Positions 16,820-24,546 of a stretch of 56,601 bases of DNA are shown here, piece after piece. The notes under the pieces are model-generated. The model was not told where the DNA came from. It was given only the letters and a program-made list of their open reading frames with translations, and made no database searches. Position 1 is the stretch's first letter; the number at the start of each line of letters is the position of its first letter. The position numbers and the translations under genes are program-made. The stretch lies in assembly GCA_041920215.1 (NCBI GenBank), contig JAYRSJ010000027.1, positions 1 through 56,601 of the forward strand, in the 5' to 3' direction. This stretch comes from JAYRSJ01 sp041920215 (GTDB lineage: Bacteria; Pseudomonadota; Gammaproteobacteria; Burkholderiales; Burkholderiaceae_C).

Positions 16820-18120
16820 GTCACTGCAGCCTGGGCGTTGAAACGTGCATCGCGCCATTCACCGCTGGCCAGCACCTGGCGCAGCTGCTCGATGGCGTCC
16901 CAGACCTCGGCGAAGCCGATGTACAGCGGCGTGAAGCCGAAGCGCAGGATATGCGGCACCTCGTCCAGCCGGGCCGGGTCGCCGGCGCGGAAGTCACCGA
17001 TCACGCCGCGCGCGATCAGGGCCTGCACCACCGCATAGCCCGCCTGTTCCAGCGGGGCACGCAGCGCCAGGCAGACCTGACTGCCACGCTGCGCGGCCTC
17101 GCGCGGCGAGACGACGTAGACGCCCAGCTCGCCACAGCGCTCGTCGGCCAGCGCCGCAAAGGCCTCGGTCAGCGCCAGCGACTTCTCGCGCAGCGCCGCC
17201 ATGCCGCCCAGCGGCTCGGCCGCCAGCACCGTGTCGACCCCGCATTCCAGCGCCGCCGTCGCGATCACCGAGGGCGTGCCGCAGACATAGCGGCGCACGC
17301 CGGGCGCGGGCTGGTAGCCGGGGCTGAACTGGAAGGGTGCGGCATGGCCCATCCAGCCGGACAAGGGTTGCCAGAAACGATCGGTATGGCGCGGATGCAC
17401 CCAGACAAAAGCCGGTGCGCCAGGGCCGCCATTCAGATACTTGTAGCCGCAGCCGATCGCGAAATCGGCCTTGGCGCCGTTCAGGTCCACCGGCGCCGCG
17501 CCGGCCGAATGGGCCAGATCCCAGACGGTCAGTGCGCCGGCGGCCTGGGCTGCGGCGGTCAGCGCCGCCATATCGTGGCGATAGCCGCTGCGGTAGTTGA
17601 CCTCGGTGAGCATCAGCACCGCCAACTCGGCGTTCAGCGTCGCCGCAATCTCGTCCACGCTGTCCACCAGCTTCAGCCTCATGCCGTGCTGGGCGCACAG
17701 GCTCTCGGCGATATAGAGATCGGTCGGGAAATTGCTGCGCTCGGAGACGATCACCTTGCGCTCCGGAGCGTCCGCCTGCGCGATGCGGATCGCGGCGGCC
17801 AGCACCTTGTAGAGATTCAGCGAGGTCGAGTCCGCGACGATCAGCTCGCCCGGCGCGGCGCCCACCAGGCGGGCGATCTTGTCGCCGACCCGCTCGGGCA
17901 GATGCATCCAGTCGGCCGTGTTCCAGCTCTTGATCAGGTCCTGCCCCCACTCGCTCGCGATCACGTCCTGCACGCGCGCGGCGGTGGCCTTAGGCAGCAC
18001 GCCCAGCGAATTGCCGTCCAGATAGATCACGCCGGCAGGCAGATCGAACTGGTCCTTCAATCCACGCAGCGGATCGGCGGCGTCGCGCGCCAGCGCCTCG
18101 TCTCTTGTCTTCATCGTCAT
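16816..18120 (-). CDS. kynU: kynureninase
   Basis: PLP enzyme that splits L-kynurenine into anthranilate and L-alanine. The 434 residues are typical. Motifs include YLDGNSLG near the N-terminus, SERSNFPTDLYI, WDLAHSAGAAPVDLN (the Asp that binds the cofactor ring nitrogen) and GCGYKYLNGGPGAPAF (the PLP lysine). ATG 18120 is used with GGAG eight bases upstream; a GTG at 18123 and an ATG at 18114 are alternatives. It lies 13 bases after kynB and overlaps kynA. The anthranilate product is the substrate of the divergent pathway starting at 18951. Confidence 0.97.
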   Translation of the reverse strand: MTMKTRDEALARDAADPLRGLKDQFDLPAGVIYLDGNSLGVLPKATAARVQDVIASEWGQDLIKSWNTADWMHLPERVGDKIARLVGAAPGELIVADSTSLNLYKVLAAAIRIAQADAPERKVIVSERSNFPTDLYIAESLCAQHGMRLKLVDSVDEIAATLNAELAVLMLTEVNYRSGYRHDMAALTAAAQAAGALTVWDLAHSAGAAPVDLNGAKADFAIGCGYKYLNGGPGAPAFVWVHPRHTDRFWQPLSGWMGHAAPFQFSPGYQPAPGVRRYVCGTPSVIATAALECGVDTVLAAEPLGGMAALREKSLALTEAFAALADERCGELGVYVVSPREAAQRGSQVCLALRAPLEQAGYAVVQALIARGVIGDFRAGDPARLDEVPHILRFGFTPLYIGFAEVWDAIEQLRQVLASGEWRDARFNAQAAVT

Positions 18121-18133
18121 CACTCAAACTCCA

Positions 18134-18760
18134 TCAAAGTGCGCGCAAGACGGCACGCACGGGGGATGCACAGGCGCCGGCCAGTTTCAGCGGCAGCGCG
18201 ATCAGTTCATAGTCGCCCTCGGCCACCTCGTCGAGCACCAGGTTCTCCAGCACCCGCAGGTGCAGGCGCAAGAGCTGCTGATGGCTGTCCAGGCTCTTGC
18301 TGCTGGCCGGGTCGACCGAGGGCGTGTCCAGGCCGATCAGGCGCACGCCCTGGGCAGCCAGCCATTCGACCGTCTCCGGTGCAAAGGCGCTGAAGTCCGG
18401 GTTCCACACCGTGTCGGCCTTCTCGCAGCAGCGCACCAGCACCCGCGGCGGTAGCTGCCGAGCGGCATGCTGAAGATGGGCGATGCGGATCAGCGGTCCG
18501 CAGGCTATCGCATGGATCACGCGGCAGGGCCCCAGATAGGCGTCCAGATCGAGCTCGGCCACGCTGGCCACGCCCTCGGCGTAATGCAGCGGTGCATCGG
18601 CGTGTGCGCCGACATGGGGCGACATGGTGATCGCGCTCAAGTTCACCGGGCACTGGGGGCTCAGCCGCGCCGTCCAGCGCAGCGCATAGGGCTCGTCGCC
18701 CGGAAAGATGGGGGCCTCGGGCGCCACCAGCGGCGAGATGTCCCAGAGCTTCTTCTTCAT
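18134..18760 (-). CDS. kynB: arylformamidase (kynurenine formamidase)
   Basis: Hydrolyses N-formylkynurenine to kynurenine and formate; a 208-residue zinc enzyme of the cyclase family. The metal-binding motif reads SPHVGAHADAPLHY (usual form HxGTHxDxPxH, here Ala for Thr). The WDISPLVAPEAPIFPGD start and the C-terminal EGDYELIALPLKLAGACASPVRAVL are typical of KynB. ATG 18760 has AGGAG nine bases upstream; the longer open frame from 18847 is not needed. It is the first gene of the kyn operon and faces away from the anthranilate operon across a 190-bp shared promoter region. Confidence 0.96.
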   Translation of the reverse strand: MKKKLWDISPLVAPEAPIFPGDEPYALRWTARLSPQCPVNLSAITMSPHVGAHADAPLHYAEGVASVAELDLDAYLGPCRVIHAIACGPLIRIAHLQHAARQLPPRVLVRCCEKADTVWNPDFSAFAPETVEWLAAQGVRLIGLDTPSVDPASSKSLDSHQQLLRLHLRVLENLVLDEVAEGDYELIALPLKLAGACASPVRAVLRAL

Positions 18761-18897
18761 CGTCACGACTCCTGAATCGGCGCGCACCTTAGCAAGGCCG
18801 CCGGGCCTGTGGTGTCGGTTAATTCCAACAGGCACGGGCTTGCCCATGTGGTGATCCGGCGCGGGTTAGTCCGGAGTCTGGCACAGAGCCAATTTAA

Positions 18898-18926
18898 TTG
18901 ACATCTAAAATATCTATGCCTAAAGT
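18898..18926 (+). promoter_or_regulatory. sigma70-type promoter of the anthranilate operon with repeat in the spacer
   Basis: TTGACA (18898-18903), a 17-base spacer and TAAAGT (18921-18926). The spacer is strikingly AT-rich for this genome and holds ATCTA-AAAT-ATCTA, a five-base direct repeat that is also a partial inverted repeat. That makes it a candidate operator for the MarR regulator encoded at 22054. The start codon at 18951 follows about 18 bases after the expected transcript start. Confidence 0.7.
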
Positions 18927-18950
18927 GAGCCGCATTGGAGAGTTCGAATC

Positions 18951-21296
18951 ATGCGCATCACCTGCATAGGCGGCGGTCCCGCCGGTCTGTATTTCGCGCT
19001 GCTGATGAAGAAGCAGAACCCCGCGCATCAGGTGCAGGTGCTGGAGCGCAACCGGGCCGGCGACACCTTCGGCTGGGGGGTGGTGTTCTCCGACCAGACG
19101 CTGGCGGCATTGCGCGAGGCTGATGCGCCGACTGCCGCCAGCATCCTCGATGCCTTCAATCACTGGGACGATATCGCCGTCCACATCAAGGGCAGCACCC
19201 AGCTGTCAGGCGGCCACGGCTTCTGCGGCATCGGTCGCATGAAACTCTTGAACATCCTGCAGGATCGCTGCACCGAGCTGGGTGTCGAGATCAGCTACCA
19301 GAGCGATGTGCAGGACGATGCCGACATCGAGGCTGATCTGATCATTGCGGCCGACGGCCTGAACAGCCGGCTGCGCACGAAATACGCTGCCACCTATCAG
19401 CCCGATATCGATCTGCGCCGGTGCCGCTTTGTCTGGCTGGGCACGACCAAGCTCTTCGACGCTTTCACCTTCGACTTCCAGCAGACCCAGTGGGGCTGGT
19501 TCCAGGCCCATGCCTATCGTTTCGATGCGACGCACTCGACCTTCATCGTCGAGGCGCCGGAAGCCGTCTGGCAGGCCGCCGGCCTGGAGGCGATGAGCAA
19601 GGAGGAGGGCATTGCGTTTTGCGAGCAGCTATTCGCCAAGGTGCTGGACGGCCACAAGCTGATCTCCAATGCCGCGCATCTGCGCGGTTCCGCGCAGTGG
19701 ATACGTTTTCCCCGTGTGGTCTGCCGCAAGTGGGTGCATCACAACGGCCGCGCGCCGGTGGTGCTGATGGGCGATGCCGCCCACACCGCGCATTTCTCCA
19801 TCGGCTCCGGCACCAAGCTAGCGCTGGAAGATGCGATCGGCCTGGCGCGAGCGATCGCGGCTCATGGCGGTGATTTGGGCGCCGCGCTGCAGCACTATGA
19901 GGCCAGCCGCAGCATCGAGGTGCTGCGCATACAGAACGCGGCGCGCAACTCGACCGAGTGGTTCGAGAACGTCGAGCGCCATGCGGCCCTGGCGCCCGAG
20001 CAGTTCGCCTACTCGCTGCTGACCCGCTCGCAGCGCATTTCGCATGAGAACCTGCGGCTGCGTGACCCTGCCTATATGGCCGGTTTCGAGCGCTGGCTGG
20101 CCAGGCGCAGCGGTCTGGACGGCCAACAGGCGGTGCCGCCGATGTTCACGCCCTTCACGCTGAGGGGCCTGACCTTGAAGAACCGGGTGGTGGTCTCGCC
20201 GATGGCGCAGTACAGCTGCCAGGACGGCCTTCCCGGCGACTACCACCTGATGCATCTGGGGGCGCGCGCCGCCGGCGGCGCCGGCCTGGTGTTCGCCGAG
20301 ATGAGCTGCATCTCGCCCGATGCGCGCATCACGCCCGGCTGCCCGGGGCTGTGGAACGACGCGCAGGGCGCCGCCTGGCAGCGCATCGTCGCGCATGTGC
20401 ATGCCAATACCACGGCCAAGATCGCCATGCAGCTGGGCCATGCCGGCGCCAAGGGCTCGACCCGAGTGGCCTGGGAGGGCATCGACCAGCCGCTGGAGCA
20501 GGGCAACTGGCCGCTGATCTCGGCCTCGCCCCAGCAGTACCTGGAAGGTGTCAGCCAGGTCTCGGCGGCGATGACGCGCGCAGACATGGACCGGGTCAAG
20601 GCCGACTTCGCGGCCGCAACCCAGCGTGCGGCGGCCGCCGGTTTCGACTGGCTGGAACTGCACTGTGCGCATGGCTATCTGCTGTCCAGCTTCATCTCGC
20701 CGCTGACCAACCAGCGCGCGGATGAGTACGGCGGCTCCCTGGAGAACCGGCTGCGCTACCCGCTGGAGGTCTTCACCGCGATGCGCGAGGTCTGGCCGCA
20801 GGACCGGCCGATGTCGGTGCGCATCTCGGCACATGACTGGGTCCAGGGCGGCACCACGCCGGACGATGCGGTGCGGATCGCCGCGGCCTTCAAGGCGGCC
20901 GGCGCGGACCTGATCGACGTGTCCTCGGGCCAGGTCAGCAAGCGGGAGAAGCCCACCTACGGCCGCATGTGGCAGACGCCCTTTTCGGAGGCCGTGCGCA
21001 ACAAGGTGGGCATCGCGACCATCGCCGTGGGGGCAATCTCCGAAGCCGATCATGTCAACAGCATCATCGCGTCCGGCCGCGCCGATCTCTGCGCCATCGC
21101 GCGTCCGCATCTGGCCAATCCGGCCTGGACCCTGACCGAGGCCGCGAAGATCGGCTATCTGGGCGGCCCGGGTCTGGACTGGCCGCGGCAATACCTCTCC
21201 GGCAAGACTCAGCTGGAGCGCGAGTTCGAACGCCAGCGTGCCCAGGGCGGTGGGGCCGCGGCGGCCGAGGATGCGAACAAGGCGCTGGGCGTATGA
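18951..21296 (+). CDS. 2-aminobenzoyl-CoA monooxygenase/reductase (salicylyl-CoA 5-hydroxylase/oxidoreductase type)
   Basis: A 781-residue fusion of two flavoenzymes. Residues 1 to about 390 are a class A FAD monooxygenase (GGGPAGLYFALLMKK dinucleotide fold, GDAAHTAHFSIGSGTKLALEDA second FAD motif). From about 398 an Old Yellow Enzyme domain follows (MFTPFTLRGLTLKNRVVVSPM, GHAGAKGS, HCAHGYLLSSFISP). This architecture is that of 2-aminobenzoyl-CoA monooxygenase/reductase of Azoarcus evansii, which hydroxylates and then reduces the CoA-activated ring, so aromaticity is lost without a ring-cleavage dioxygenase. The matching CoA ligase lies downstream. Databases often call this fusion salicylyl-CoA 5-hydroxylase, but the kyn neighbours favour anthranilate. 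Confidence 0.9.
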   Translation: MRITCIGGGPAGLYFALLMKKQNPAHQVQVLERNRAGDTFGWGVVFSDQTLAALREADAPTAASILDAFNHWDDIAVHIKGSTQLSGGHGFCGIGRMKLLNILQDRCTELGVEISYQSDVQDDADIEADLIIAADGLNSRLRTKYAATYQPDIDLRRCRFVWLGTTKLFDAFTFDFQQTQWGWFQAHAYRFDATHSTFIVEAPEAVWQAAGLEAMSKEEGIAFCEQLFAKVLDGHKLISNAAHLRGSAQWIRFPRVVCRKWVHHNGRAPVVLMGDAAHTAHFSIGSGTKLALEDAIGLARAIAAHGGDLGAALQHYEASRSIEVLRIQNAARNSTEWFENVERHAALAPEQFAYSLLTRSQRISHENLRLRDPAYMAGFERWLARRSGLDGQQAVPPMFTPFTLRGLTLKNRVVVSPMAQYSCQDGLPGDYHLMHLGARAAGGAGLVFAEMSCISPDARITPGCPGLWNDAQGAAWQRIVAHVHANTTAKIAMQLGHAGAKGSTRVAWEGIDQPLEQGNWPLISASPQQYLEGVSQVSAAMTRADMDRVKADFAAATQRAAAAGFDWLELHCAHGYLLSSFISPLTNQRADEYGGSLENRLRYPLEVFTAMREVWPQDRPMSVRISAHDWVQGGTTPDDAVRIAAAFKAAGADLIDVSSGQVSKREKPTYGRMWQTPFSEAVRNKVGIATIAVGAISEADHVNSIIASGRADLCAIARPHLANPAWTLTEAAKIGYLGGPGLDWPRQYLSGKTQLEREFERQRAQGGGAAAAEDANKALGV

Positions 21297-22054
21297 GCAT
21301 GAAAAAGCATGCGGTGATCACCGGCGGCGGCAGCGGCATAGGCGCCGCGGTGGCGCGGCGTCTGCTCGAAGACGGTCTGCGTGTCACGCTGATGGGCCGC
21401 AGCCTGGAGCGTCTGCAGGCACAGCAGGCGGCGCTGAAGGGCGAGGTGGCGATCCAGGTCTGCGATGTGGGCGACGAGGCCAGCGTGAATGCCGCTTTCT
21501 CGGCCATTGTTGCGGCCGTCGGCCCGGTGGATATCCTGGTCAACAACGCCGGCCAGGTGGAGACGGCGCCCCTGGTCAAGACCTCGCTGCAAACCTGGCA
21601 GCGTCTGCTGAATGTGAACCTCACCGGCACCTTTCTGTGCAGCCGCGCCGTGCTGCCGGGCATGAGCGAGCGCGGCTTCGGCCGCATCGTCAATGTGGCC
21701 AGCACCGCGGCGCTGAAGGGCTATGCCTATGTGGCGGCCTATTGCGCCGCCAAGCATGGGGTGCTGGGCCTGACCCGGGCGCTGGCGCTGGAGATGGCCC
21801 GCAAGGGCGTCACCGTCAATGCGGTCTGCCCCGGCTATACCGAGACCGAGATCGTCGCGCAGGCGGTCCATACCATCGTCGCCAAGACCGGACGCACGGC
21901 CGAGGCGGCCCGGGCCGAGCTGGCAGCGGCCAATCCGCAGGGCCGGCTGATACAGCCCGAGGAGGTGGCCGCCGCCGTGGCCTGGCTGACACGCAGCGAC
22001 AGCGCCAGCATCAGCGGCCAGGCGATCGCGGTGGCCGGCGGGGAGGTCATGTGA
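21293..22054 (+). CDS. short-chain dehydrogenase of the 2-aminobenzoyl-CoA pathway
   Basis: A 253-residue NAD(P)-dependent SDR. It has GGGSGIGAAVARRLL (cofactor glycines), NNAG near residue 85, the active-site YCAAK with an upstream serine (NVASTAALKGY), and PGYTETE. ATG 21293 overlaps the stop of the monooxygenase/reductase (ATGA). By position it should oxidise a 3-hydroxyacyl-CoA or a ring hydroxyl formed in the beta-oxidation-like phase after dearomatisation. Substrate assignment is inference; the fold and catalytic residues are plain. Confidence 0.88.
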   Translation: MSMKKHAVITGGGSGIGAAVARRLLEDGLRVTLMGRSLERLQAQQAALKGEVAIQVCDVGDEASVNAAFSAIVAAVGPVDILVNNAGQVETAPLVKTSLQTWQRLLNVNLTGTFLCSRAVLPGMSERGFGRIVNVASTAALKGYAYVAAYCAAKHGVLGLTRALALEMARKGVTVNAVCPGYTETEIVAQAVHTIVAKTGRTAEAARAELAAANPQGRLIQPEEVAAAVAWLTRSDSASISGQAIAVAGGEVM

Positions 22055-22548
22055 TGCTGGACGACAGCCTGCCCGAGCCGGATCTGGAGTCGCGCGTCAG
22101 CGACCAGGACCACCAGGCGCTCAAGCTCTGGCTGCGCCTCTTGGCCTGCACCACCCGCATCGAGGACCAGATCCGCCAGCGCCTGCGCCAGGACTTCGGC
22201 ACCACGCTGCCGCGCTTCGACCTGCTGGCCCAGCTGGAGCGCCATCCCGAGGGCTTGAGCATGCGCGAGCTCTCGCAGCGCCTGATGGTCACCGGCGGCA
22301 ATATCACCGGCATCACGGACCAGCTGGAGTCAGAGGGACTGGTGCTGCGCGAGCCCCATCCCAGCGACCGACGCAGCCTCACCGTGCGCCTGACGCCTGC
22401 CGGCCGACGCCTGTTCAAGCGCATGGCCGCCACGCACGAGGGCTGGGTGGTCGAGCTGCTGGCGGGCTGGAATGCCGACGATAAAGCCCGGGTCTATGCA
22501 CTGCTGGCCGGACTGAAGACCCATCTAGCCGAACTGACAAGGAAATAG
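22054..22548 (+). CDS. MarR-family regulator of the anthranilate operon
   Basis: A 164-residue winged-helix regulator: the recognition region LSMRELSQRLMVTGGNITGITDQLESEGLVLREPHPSDRRS is textbook MarR. GGGAGG lies seven bases before ATG 22054, which shares a base with the SDR stop; a GTG at 22051 is an alternative. MarR proteins embedded in aromatic-acid CoA pathways (such as the badR and hcaR types) commonly answer to the acyl-CoA intermediate. It probably controls the promoter at 18898; the ATCTA repeat there is a candidate site. Confidence 0.9.
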   Translation: MLDDSLPEPDLESRVSDQDHQALKLWLRLLACTTRIEDQIRQRLRQDFGTTLPRFDLLAQLERHPEGLSMRELSQRLMVTGGNITGITDQLESEGLVLREPHPSDRRSLTVRLTPAGRRLFKRMAATHEGWVVELLAGWNADDKARVYALLAGLKTHLAELTRK

Positions 22549-22552
22549 CCCC

Positions 22553-23392
22553 ATGGACCCCCATCTGAGCGCCGGCAACCGGCGCAGCCTGAGTGACTAC
22601 CGCCCCAAGCATTTCCTGTGGGAGCAGCGCGGCGCCGTCGGCCTGATCACGCTGAATCGGCCCGAACGCAAGAACCCGCTGACCTTCGAGTCCTATGCCG
22701 AGCTGCGCGATCTGTTTCGCGCGCTTTGCTATGTCGACGAGGTCAAGACCCTCGTCGTGCAGGGGGCAGGTGGCAACTTCTGCTCGGGCGGCGATGTGCA
22801 CGAGATCATCGGCCCGCTGACGAAGATGGCCATGCCGGATCTGCTGGCCTTCACCCGCATGACCGGCGATCTGGTCAAGGCGATGCGGGCCTGTCCGCAG
22901 CCGGTGATCGCGGCGATCGACGGGGTCTGCGCCGGCGCCGGCGCCATCATCGCGATGGCCTCGGACCTCCGCATCGGCACCGCGCGCAGCAAGACCGCCT
23001 TCCTGTTCAGCCGCGTCGGACTGGCCGGCTGCGATATGGGCGCCTGTTCCATCCTGCCGCGCATCGTCGGCCAGGGCCGCGCCTCGGACCTGCTCTACAC
23101 AGGACGCAGCCTAGGCGGTGAGGAGGGCCTGAGCTGGGGCTTCATGAACCGCCTGGCCGAGCCCGAGGCCTTGCAGGCCGAGGCTCTGGCCTGGGCCGCG
23201 CAGATCGCCGAGGGGCCCAGCTTTGGCCATGCGATGACCAAGAAGATGCTGCACCAGGAATGGGCCATGGGCGTCGACGAGGCGATCGAGGCGGAAGCGC
23301 AGGCGCAGGCGATCTGCATGATGACGCAGGATTTCCAGCGCGCCTATCACGCCTTCGTCGCGAAGCAGCGTCCCATCTTCGAGGGCAGCTGA
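22553..23392 (+). CDS. crotonase (enoyl-CoA hydratase/isomerase family) with altered active site
   Basis: A 279-residue crotonase-fold protein with the oxyanion-hole segment GNFCSGGDVHEI and DGVCAGAGAIIAMASDLRI. By eye, the two glutamates of classic enoyl-CoA hydratase are not kept. The position of the first (PExxLG in the family) reads SRVGLAG, and the second (AMEMVLTG in the rat enzyme) reads ASDLLYTG with Asp. It may therefore be a ring-opening hydrolase or another crotonase activity rather than a simple hydratase. It belongs to the anthranilate operon, starting four bases after the MarR gene, and ends one base before the acyl-CoA dehydrogenase. Confidence 0.85.
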   Translation: MDPHLSAGNRRSLSDYRPKHFLWEQRGAVGLITLNRPERKNPLTFESYAELRDLFRALCYVDEVKTLVVQGAGGNFCSGGDVHEIIGPLTKMAMPDLLAFTRMTGDLVKAMRACPQPVIAAIDGVCAGAGAIIAMASDLRIGTARSKTAFLFSRVGLAGCDMGACSILPRIVGQGRASDLLYTGRSLGGEEGLSWGFMNRLAEPEALQAEALAWAAQIAEGPSFGHAMTKKMLHQEWAMGVDEAIEAEAQAQAICMMTQDFQRAYHAFVAKQRPIFEGS

Positions 23393-23393
23393 G

Positions 23394-24539
23394 ATGCACC
23401 TGAAACACCTGGCTTGGCCCTTCTTTGACGACAAGCACCGTGTGCTGGCACGCGAGCTGGATGCCTGGTGCGCCGCGCACCTGGATCATGCACACGGTGA
23501 AGACGATGTGGACGCTCAGTGCAAGCAACTGGTCAAGGCGCTAGGCACGGCCGGTTGGCTGAACCACGCGGTGGCCGGCGAGGGCGAGGCCATCGACACC
23601 CGCGCGATCTGTCTGCTGCGTGAGACCTTGGCGCGCTACAACGGCCTGGCCGATTTCGCCTTCGCGATGCAGGGCCTGGGCTCAGGCGCGATCTCCTTGA
23701 TGGGTACACCCGAGCAGCGGGCACGTTATCTGCCGCGCGTGGCAAGCGGCGCAGCGCTGGCGGCGTTTGCGCTGTCCGAGCCCGAGGCCGGTTCCGATGT
23801 CGCGGCGATGCAGTGCAGCGCCACCGAAGACGGCGACGGCTATCTGTTGAACGGCGAGAAGACCTGGATTTCCAACGGGGGCATCGCGGAATTCTATGTG
23901 CTGTTCGCGCGCACTGGGGAAGCTCCGGGATCGCGTGGCATCAGCGCCTTCATCGTCGATGCGGGACTGCCGGGCTTCGAGATCGCCGAGCGCATTGACG
24001 TGATCGCACCGCATCCGCTGGCGCGCCTGAGGTTCAGCAACTGCCGTGTGGCCAAGAGCCAGATGATCGGCGCGCCGGGCGAGGGCTTCAAGGTGGCGAT
24101 GCGCACGCTCGATGTGTTCCGTACCTCGGTGGCGGCCGCAGCGCTGGGCTTTGCGCGGCGCGCGCTGCAGGAAGGTCTGCGCCAGGCGCATCAGCGGCCG
24201 ATGTTCGGCGCGACGCTCGCCGATCTGCCGCTGACGCAGGCCAAGCTGGCCGAGATGGCCTGCACGGTGGACAGCGCGGCCTTGCTGGTCTACCGCGCCG
24301 CCTGGCAGCGCGATCAGGGCCAGACCATCACCCGCGAGGCGGCGATGGCCAAGCTGATGGCCACCGAGGGCGCGCAGCAGGTGATCGATGCGGCCGTGCA
24401 GCTGCATGGCGGCCGCGGCGTGCGGCGCGGCGAGATCGTCGAATCGCTGTACCGCGAGATTCGCGCGCTGCGCATCTACGAGGGCGCCAGCGAGGTGCAG
24501 CAGCTGATCATCGGACGCGACCTTCTGAAGAACGGGTGA
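23394..24539 (+). CDS. acyl-CoA dehydrogenase of the anthranilate operon
   Basis: A 381-residue FAD acyl-CoA dehydrogenase. Domain order is the usual alpha, beta, alpha. Visible motifs are FALSEPEAGSDVAAMQ, NGEKTWISNGG, QLHGGRGVRRGEIVE and, near the C-terminus, RIYEGASEVQQLIIGRDLL, which holds the catalytic-base glutamate position of short/medium-chain enzymes. It passes electrons to ETF. In this operon it should introduce the double bond needed for the beta-oxidation-like steps after ring opening; which intermediate it uses is not shown by the sequence. Confidence 0.9.
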   Translation: MHLKHLAWPFFDDKHRVLARELDAWCAAHLDHAHGEDDVDAQCKQLVKALGTAGWLNHAVAGEGEAIDTRAICLLRETLARYNGLADFAFAMQGLGSGAISLMGTPEQRARYLPRVASGAALAAFALSEPEAGSDVAAMQCSATEDGDGYLLNGEKTWISNGGIAEFYVLFARTGEAPGSRGISAFIVDAGLPGFEIAERIDVIAPHPLARLRFSNCRVAKSQMIGAPGEGFKVAMRTLDVFRTSVAAAALGFARRALQEGLRQAHQRPMFGATLADLPLTQAKLAEMACTVDSAALLVYRAAWQRDQGQTITREAAMAKLMATEGAQQVIDAAVQLHGGRGVRRGEIVESLYREIRALRIYEGASEVQQLIIGRDLLKNG

Positions 24540-24546
24540 GACCTTG

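Noticed and set aside
18941..18949. GTTCGAATC, the T-loop sequence of tRNAs
   Set aside because: No acceptor, D or anticodon stems surround it; it is in the leader right before the start codon at 18951.
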